Of a stretch of DNA of 5,175 nt, positions 1 to 5,175 are shown in pieces (the first letter of the stretch is position 1; each line of letters starts with the position of its first letter). The position numbers and the translations under genes were made by a program. The notes beneath the pieces are model-generated. The model worked only from the letters and a program-made list of their open reading frames with translations. It was not told the origin of the DNA and ran no database searches. This stretch comes from an uncultured Halieaceae bacterium (GTDB taxonomy: Bacteria; Pseudomonadota; Gammaproteobacteria; Pseudomonadales; Halieaceae): positions 1 through 5,175 of the forward strand of contig CALJFL010000011.1 in the NCBI GenBank assembly GCA_938074135.1, given 5' to 3'.

Positions 1-933
1 CTCCAGGGCGTGGCGCGGAAATTCGGGCAACTCGTCGAGAAACAGAACGCCGCCGTGGGCGCGGGATATCTCGCCCGGCCGGGGTTTGCTGCCGCCACCG
101 ATCAGGGCCGCGGCGCTGGCGCTGTGGTGGGGCGCCCTGAACGGCCGCTGGCAGCCCTCATCGAGGGCGTCGCCACTCAGGTCGGCCAGGGCCAGTGCTA
201 CCAGCGCTTCGCGCTCATCCAAGGGCGGCAGAATTCCAGGTAGCCGACTGGCGAGCAAGGTTTTGCCCGTGCCCGGTGGTCCGAACAGGAGCAGGTTGTG
301 GTTGCCGCTGGCCGCAATCTCCAGCGCCCGGCGGGCAGCGGCCTGACCTCGCACCTGACTCAGGTCGGGATAGCGGCTACCCGCTGGTGTGTCGGCCTTG
401 CCGGTAGCGGCAGCCAGAGGCGCTGCACCATTGAGGTGCGCGCACAGCGTGAGTATATCGGCCGCTGCCAGTACGGTGCTGCCGGGTACCCGGGCGGCGG
501 CGGCCGCTATCGCAGGCGGCACCACCGCTGTGCGTCCGGCCGCGGTGGTGGCGATGACCGCTGGAATGATTCCGCGGACCTCCTGCAGGCTGCCATCCAG
601 CGCCAGCTCTGCGTAAAACTCGCTGGCCGCAAGGCCCGCCGCCGGTAATTGCTGTGATGCCGCCAGTATGCCCAGTGCTATGGGCAGGTCATACCGGCCG
701 CCTTCCTTGGGTAAGTCCGCGGGTGCCAGATTGACAGTAATGCGGCGGTCGGGAAACTCGAAGTGGGAGTTGAGCAGGGCGCTGCGCACGCGATCCTTAC
801 TCTCGCGGACGGCGGTTTCCGGGAGCCCTACGATATGAAATGCCGGCAAACCATTGGCCAGGTGGGTTTCCACCCTGACCAGGGGGGCGTCCAGACCAAC
901 ACAGGCCCGGCTGTACACGGTAGACAGTTGCAT
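1..933 (-). CDS. comM: ComM/YifB family AAA+ ATPase (Mg-chelatase-like), C-terminus off window
   Basis: The minus-strand frame is open from the ATG at 933-931 to base 1, giving 311 codons of a family usually near 500 residues, so about the last 40% is missing. The N-terminal Lon/ChlI-like domain covers roughly residues 1-170 and includes [20 protein letters not shown] (33-52) and [19 protein letters not shown] (68-86), both typical of ComM. The Mg-chelatase AAA+ core follows, with Walker A GPPGTGKT (218-225), [11 protein letters not shown] (263-273) and Walker [13 protein letters not shown] (294-305). The window ends just past Walker B, so sensor and arginine-finger regions are not seen. In this family ComM is a cytosolic hexameric helicase that drives branch migration during integration of transforming DNA. 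The start is backed by an AGGAAGAG ribosome-binding site six bases or so upstream and by the conserved N-terminus. It lies 36 bases after ubiK and is probably cotranscribed with it. Very high GC, no frame damage. Confidence 0.96.
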   Translation of the reverse strand, partial: MQLSTVYSRACVGLDAPLVRVETHLANGLPAFHIVGLPETAVRESKDRVRSALLNSHFEFPDRRITVNLAPADLPKEGGRYDLPIALGILAASQQLPAAGLAASEFYAELALDGSLQEVRGIIPAVIATTAAGRTAVVPPAIAAAAARVPGSTVLAAADILTLCAHLNGAAPLAAATGKADTPAGSRYPDLSQVRGQAAARRALEIAASGNHNLLLFGPPGTGKTLLASRLPGILPPLDEREALVALALADLSGDALDEGCQRPFRAPHHSASAAALIGGGSKPRPGEISRAHGGVLFLDELPEFPRHALE

Positions 934-969
934 CGCTCTTCCTTGAGCTGGGCCCGGCGGGCCGTGGGG

Positions 970-1230
970 TTAGTCCGCGCTGGTAGCGGCCTCCAGCGCG
1001 CGGTTCATCTCTTCCAGGTCGGCTTCCAGCGAGATTACCTTGGCCCGGGTGCGCCTCAAGACCTCTGCCTGCGCATCGAACTCCTCCCGGCTGACCATGT
1101 CGAGGCGCTGCAGGGCTGCCTGCGCCAGTGAGCGCACGCTCTTGTCGACCTCGCCCTTGATGCCGCTGTTGCCAACCAGCTCATTCACCTGCTGGATAAC
1201 CTCGCCGATGGGAGGGGGTTTCAGTGCCAT
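970..1230 (-). CDS. ubiK: UbiK (YqiC/BMFP family) ubiquinone biosynthesis accessory factor
   Basis: An 86-residue protein of the BMFP family (E. coli UbiK has 96 residues). The signature LDMVSREEFDAQAEVLRRTR occupies residues 43-62 and is followed by a heptad-patterned coiled coil to the C-terminus (about 63-82). The N-terminal third (GEVIQQVNELVG at 9-20) is a predicted amphipathic helix. Known family members trimerise and work with UbiJ as an accessory factor for the aerobic ubiquinone hydroxylation steps. The frame continues upstream to an ATG at 1554, but that longer version would run through the regulatory region and into the porin start and shows no family resemblance. The MALKPPP start at 1230 is therefore chosen; a GAGG lies about 11 bases upstream, a slightly long spacing. 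It is first of an apparent ubiK-comM operon, divergent from the nitrogen operon. Confidence 0.9.
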   Translation of the reverse strand: MALKPPPIGEVIQQVNELVGNSGIKGEVDKSVRSLAQAALQRLDMVSREEFDAQAEVLRRTRAKVISLEADLEEMNRALEAATSAD

Positions 1231-1272
1231 ATCAGTGTACGCCTCAGCTGTTGTCGCCAGCGGAGAGTGTAG

Positions 1273-1289
1273 TGGAAATCCCATTTCCA
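1273..1289. repeat. perfect 7-3-7 inverted repeat, possible operator
   Basis: TGGAAAT, CCC, ATTTCCA form a perfect dyad with 7-base arms and a 3-base centre. It lies 43 bases upstream of the ubiK start codon. The symmetry fits a dimeric regulator binding DNA better than an RNA hairpin, because the loop would be only three bases. The binding protein is unknown. Confidence 0.45.
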
Positions 1290-1305
1290 GCACAGTACCG
1301 GGCCG

Positions 1306-1322
1306 CGCACTAATATAGGGCG
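1306..1322 (+). promoter_or_regulatory. candidate NtrC (GlnG) enhancer site, distal
   Basis: CGCACTA-ATA-TAGGGCG matches the NtrC consensus TGCACYA-NNN-TGGTGCA at 10 of 14 defined positions, with a near-perfect left half. Its centre is about 141 bases upstream of the predicted sigma-54 start, the usual range for NtrC enhancers (E. coli glnA sites lie near -108 and -140). Called by eye from the consensus. Confidence 0.5.
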
Positions 1323-1323
1323 G

Positions 1324-1340
1324 TGCACCAAAATAGCGCG
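1324..1340 (+). promoter_or_regulatory. candidate NtrC (GlnG) enhancer site, proximal
   Basis: TGCACCA-AAA-TAGCGCG matches the NtrC consensus at 11 of 14 defined positions. Its centre is about 123 bases upstream of the predicted sigma-54 start. It is a near copy of the distal site: bases 1307-1322 and 1325-1340 agree at 13 of 16 positions with an 18-base period. Two adjacent sites would favour the cooperative oligomerisation that NtrC needs to activate sigma-54 polymerase. Confidence 0.55.
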
Positions 1341-1401
1341 ATTCTCTGTTCCAGATAGTGCGCTTTGGCCACCCTAAACGCCACCTTAAACACCTTATCT
1401 C

Positions 1402-1416
1402 TCTGTTTTTAACAGA
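1402..1416. repeat. small AT-rich inverted repeat upstream of the sigma-54 promoter
   Basis: TCTGTT, TTT, AACAGA form perfect 6-base arms around a 3-base centre, inside the most AT-rich part of the regulatory region. It sits between the NtrC-like sites and the promoter, where a DNA-bending protein often binds. No good match to the IHF consensus was found, so its role is open. Confidence 0.3.
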
Positions 1417-1427
1417 AAAATATGAAG

Positions 1428-1444
1428 TTGGCACGTCACCTGCA
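1428..1444 (+). promoter_or_regulatory. sigma-54 (RpoN) -24/-12 promoter for porin-glnK-amtB
   Basis: TTGGCACGTCACCTGCA fits the RpoN consensus YTGGCACGRNNNTTGCW with two mismatches. The invariant GG (1430-1431) and GC (1442-1443) have the required ten-base gap. Transcription should start near base 1455, leaving a leader of about 90 bases. Sigma-54 dependence is the known mode for glnK-amtB in enteric bacteria, which agrees with the NtrC-like sites upstream. Confidence 0.82.
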
Positions 1445-1462
1445 GATTCCGAGCTGCAGATT
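1440..1462 (+). repeat. 9-base direct repeat across the predicted transcription start
   Basis: CTGCAGATT occurs at 1440-1448 and again at 1454-1462, a 14-base period. The first copy contains the -12 element and the second covers the predicted start site. It may be chance or a regulator site; nothing in the sequence decides. Confidence 0.35.
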
Positions 1463-1543
1463 TCACAGAACGTGTCTTGTGGTTTGAACCAGGTATTTCC
1501 TTGTACCTCGGGGCCAAAGATGCGGCTTAAGGAGAGATGAAAC

Positions 1544-2275
1544 ATGCTGAACAAGAAATTGCTTCCCGCAGCGCTTGCAACGGCCTTACTGGCTGGAGCG
1601 ACTGTCGCTCAGGCCGACATGGAAATCAGTGGCAACGTTGCACTGACTTCAGATTACAAGTTCCGTGGTATTTCCCAGTCCAATGAAGATATCGCCGTCC
1701 AGGGCGGTTTTGATCTCGGTTGGGACAATGGTATCTACGTAGGCACCTGGGCTTCCTCCGTTGACTTTGACGTATCCAGTGCGGATGGCGGCTTGAACGG
1801 TTCACTCGAACTCGACTATTACGTTGGTTGGGCCAGTGATATTGGCGACAGTGGCTTTGGCATCGACGTGGGCTACCTGTACTACGACTACCCGGGAGAC
1901 GACGGGGTCGAAGGTGATTATCAGGAACTTTACGGCAGCTTGAGCTGGAACGATCTGGCCGTCGGTGTTGCCTATTCCGATGACTATTACGCCGAGACAG
2001 ATACTTTCTGGTACTACTACGCGGACTATAGCCTGGGCATTAACGATATGTTCACCATCGATTTCCATGTCGGGTACAACGACGTGGAAAAGAATGGCGG
2101 CTTCCTGTCCAGTGACGAAGATTCCTTCATCGACTATTCCGTGGGCGTAACGGCGTCATGGCTGGCTGTTGACTGGACACTGGCCTACGTCGGCACCGAT
2201 CTCGATGAAGAAGATGTGTTCGACACTGAATGGGGTGACGATTCGGTCATCTTCACCATCTCCAAGAGCATGTAA
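1544..2275 (+). CDS. TorF family putative porin (Gcw_chp), outer membrane
   Basis: A 243-residue protein with a clear Sec signal peptide: basic MLNKK, a hydrophobic core, and AQA before Asp25 as the likely cleavage site. The mature N-terminus has the family hallmark GNVALTSDYKFRGISQS (30-46). Alternating aromatic and polar residues through the rest suggest beta strands, with long acidic Asp/Tyr-rich loops such as residues 112-128 and 145-162. The C-terminal strand is SVIFTISKSM. Members are annotated as putative outer-membrane porins; substrate unknown. The start is fixed by TAAGGAGAG at 1528-1536 and the signal peptide. It is the first gene behind the RpoN promoter, 64 bases before glnK, so a role in passing ammonium or another small nitrogen source into the periplasm is reasonable but inferred. 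The strongly acidic exterior could favour cations. Confidence 0.9.
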   Translation: MLNKKLLPAALATALLAGATVAQADMEISGNVALTSDYKFRGISQSNEDIAVQGGFDLGWDNGIYVGTWASSVDFDVSSADGGLNGSLELDYYVGWASDIGDSGFGIDVGYLYYDYPGDDGVEGDYQELYGSLSWNDLAVGVAYSDDYYAETDTFWYYYADYSLGINDMFTIDFHVGYNDVEKNGGFLSSDEDSFIDYSVGVTASWLAVDWTLAYVGTDLDEEDVFDTEWGDDSVIFTISKSM

Positions 2276-2297
2276 TTCAGCTCGAATCGAATGCACG

Positions 2298-2317
2298 GGC
2301 GCCCCGGAAGGGGCGCC
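2298..2317 (+). terminator. GC-rich hairpin without T-tract between porin and glnK (attenuator or stabiliser)
   Basis: GGCGCCCC (2298-2305), GGAA loop, GGGGCGCC (2310-2317) make a perfect 8-pair all-GC stem closed by a GNRA-class tetraloop. No run of T follows, so it is not a standard intrinsic terminator. It starts 23 bases after the porin stop and ends 11 bases before the glnK ribosome-binding site. It could shield the porin message from 3' exonucleases or reduce readthrough to set the porin:GlnK ratio. Confidence 0.5.
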
Positions 2318-2324
2318 AACATAA

Positions 2325-2678
<354 letters not shown>

Positions 2679-2725
2679 CACCAGGGCTTCCCGGCATCTT
2701 AGATTATTAGACGAGAGTATTTCCC

Positions 2726-3964
2726 ATGGAAAACGAAATTTTTCAATTACAGTATGCGTTGGACACCTTTTACTTCCTGGTGTGTGGCGCTCTGGTTATG
2801 TGGATGGCCGCCGGCTTCTCCATGTTGGAAGCGGGCCTGGTCCGTTCCAAGAACACCACTGAGATCCTGACCAAAAACGTCGCGCTTTACGCGGTTGCCA
2901 GCATCATGTACATGGTTTGCGGTTACGCCGTCATGTATGGCGGCGACATTATGCTGTCCACCATTACCGGTGACGGCGTGACTGGCGCAGAGGAACCTGC
3001 CACTTATGCACCGTCGGCTGACTTCTTCTTCCAGGTCGTGTTTGTAGCGACAGCAATGTCCATCGTATCGGGCGCGGTTGCCGAGCGTATGAAGTTGTGG
3101 TCTTTCCTGATATTCGCGGTTGTCATGACCGGTGTCATCTACCCGCTGGAAGGTAGCTGGACCTGGGGCGGCAACGCTGTGTTTGGCATGTACACGCTTG
3201 GCGACCTTGGCTTCTCCGACTTTGCCGGCTCTGGCATCGTGCACATGGCCGGTGCGTCTGCTGCTCTGGCAGGTGTGCTGTTGCTTGGCGCTCGGAAGGG
3301 TAAGTACGCAGCCGATGGCTCGGTGCAACCGATCCCGGGTGCCAACCTGCCCCTGGCGACGCTGGGTACCTTCATCCTCTGGATGGGTTGGTTTGGCTTT
3401 AACGGTGGTTCCGTACTGGCAACAGCCAGTGTCGAATCAGCAAACGCGGTGGCAGTGGTGTTCATGAATACCAATGCGGCAGCCGCTGGCGGCCTGGTAG
3501 CTGCACTGCTGACGGCGCGTATCATGTTCGGTAAGGCTGACCTCACTATGGCCCTGAACGGTGCACTGGCTGGTCTGGTAGCTATTACTGCTGAACCTTC
3601 AACCCCGACTGCCCTGCAGGCGACCCTGTTCGGTGGGCTCGGCGGCGTGCTGGTTGTGTTCTCTATCGTGTTCATGGACAAGATCAAGATTGATGATCCG
3701 GTTGGTGCGATCTCTGTACACGGTACAGTGGGTCTGCTCGGTCTGTTACTGGTACCAATCACTAACGGTGAGAACTCTTCCTTCAGCGGACAGTTGATTG
3801 GTGCAGCCACCATCTTCGTCTGGGTCTTCGTGGCCAGCCTGGTAACCTTCGGCATCATCAAGGCCATCATGGGTATCCGTGTCAGCGAAGAGGAAGAATA
3901 CGAGGGTGTCGACCTTGCCGAGTGTGGCATGGAAGCTTACCCCGAGTTCATCTCAGCGAAATAG
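2726..3964 (+). CDS. amtB: AmtB ammonium transporter
   Basis: A 412-residue Amt/MEP/Rh family channel with about eleven membrane helices. By alignment from memory with E. coli AmtB (mature numbering), the outer Phe gate is Phe106 (F107), the ammonium-site Trp is Trp147 (W148), structural Asp is Asp165 (D160), the pore twin histidines are His173 and His332 (H168, H318), and Phe225 and Ser229 in GWFGFNGGS match F215 and S219. All are present, so an active channel is expected. The cytoplasmic tail MGIRVSEEEEYEGVDLAECG (382-401) is the conserved segment that couples with GlnK. Unlike E. coli AmtB there is no separate cleavable signal peptide: MENEIFQLQYALDTF leads straight into the first helix. 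A modest GAGAG (2713-2717) lies eight bases before the ATG. It is 47 bases after glnK and last in the operon before a terminator. Confidence 0.97.
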   Translation: MENEIFQLQYALDTFYFLVCGALVMWMAAGFSMLEAGLVRSKNTTEILTKNVALYAVASIMYMVCGYAVMYGGDIMLSTITGDGVTGAEEPATYAPSADFFFQVVFVATAMSIVSGAVAERMKLWSFLIFAVVMTGVIYPLEGSWTWGGNAVFGMYTLGDLGFSDFAGSGIVHMAGASAALAGVLLLGARKGKYAADGSVQPIPGANLPLATLGTFILWMGWFGFNGGSVLATASVESANAVAVVFMNTNAAAAGGLVAALLTARIMFGKADLTMALNGALAGLVAITAEPSTPTALQATLFGGLGGVLVVFSIVFMDKIKIDDPVGAISVHGTVGLLGLLLVPITNGENSSFSGQLIGAATIFVWVFVASLVTFGIIKAIMGIRVSEEEEYEGVDLAECGMEAYPEFISAK

Positions 3965-3986
3965 TCTTGCGGGCGCATTATTGTGA

Positions 3987-5175
<1,189 letters not shown>

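Larger units (their letters stand above)
1231..1543. other. divergent intergenic regulatory region (ubiK / porin-glnK-amtB)
   Basis: These 313 bases between divergent start codons contain no convincing gene. From left to right they hold a 17-base dyad (1273-1289), two tandem NtrC-like sites (1306-1340), an AT-rich stretch with a small inverted repeat (1402-1416), a sigma-54 promoter match (1428-1444), a 9-base direct repeat over the predicted transcription start, and a leader of about 90 bases ending in the porin ribosome-binding site. A possible ubiK -10 element (TATATT on the minus strand, 1317-1312) lies inside the first NtrC-like site, without a good -35. Confidence 0.7.

Noticed and set aside
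10..648. Several plus-strand frames within the first 650 bases
   Set aside because: All are antisense to comM, whose Walker A and B and family signatures are unambiguous.
1390..1427. IHF site between the NtrC-like sites and the sigma-54 promoter
   Set aside because: The stretch is AT-rich and well placed, but no good match to WATCAANNNNTTR was found on either strand.
970..1554. A 194-residue version of UbiK beginning at 1554 on the minus strand
   Set aside because: The extra N-terminus resembles no UbiK, crosses the sigma-54 promoter and NtrC-like sites and overlaps the porin start; the 86-residue form starts where the family does.
3139..3930. Long minus-strand frame opposite amtB (263 codons)
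   Set aside because: Low-complexity Ala/Pro/Ser/Thr translation antisense to a fully conserved AmtB; a codon-bias shadow.

Overview
The window looks like gammaproteobacterial chromosome, probably from a marine or Pseudomonas-like lineage. A comM/ubiK pair lies divergent to a TorF-type porin, glnK and amtB. From memory, ComM- and UbiK-family genes sit beside glnK-amtB in Pseudomonas too. The organism call rests on protein family resemblance and gene order only.

Layout. Positions 1-933 (minus) hold the N-terminal 311 codons of comM, an AAA+ branch-migration helicase for natural transformation; the gene runs off the left edge. Positions 970-1230 (minus) encode UbiK, a small coiled-coil ubiquinone biosynthesis factor, 36 bases upstream of comM and probably in the same transcript. 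Positions 1231-1543 are a 313-base divergent regulatory region. It carries a strong sigma-54 (-24/-12) promoter match at 1428-1444. About 120-140 bases upstream of the predicted start are two tandem NtrC-like sites. Positions 1544-2275 encode the porin, 2340-2678 GlnK (PII) and 2726-3964 the ammonium channel AmtB. A canonical intrinsic terminator follows at 3996-4021.

How they work together. Under nitrogen limitation, phosphorylated NtrC with RpoN would switch on porin-glnK-amtB. AmtB conducts ammonium across the inner membrane. GlnK, controlled by uridylylation of Tyr51, plugs AmtB when nitrogen is plentiful. The porin is plausibly an outer-membrane partner, but that is inferred from the shared promoter and operon.

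The right end is abnormal. A second PII gene begins at 4086 behind its own sigma-70-like promoter. Its homology stops after residue 98, at about base 4380, and it ends with nine unrelated codons. From base 4382, in a different frame, an internal piece of a CotH-kinase-family protein begins and stays open to the right edge. This is either a real rearrangement (deletion or insertion) or a chimeric assembly join; the sequence alone cannot decide. No insertion sequence, tRNA, CRISPR array or other mobile-element signature was seen.
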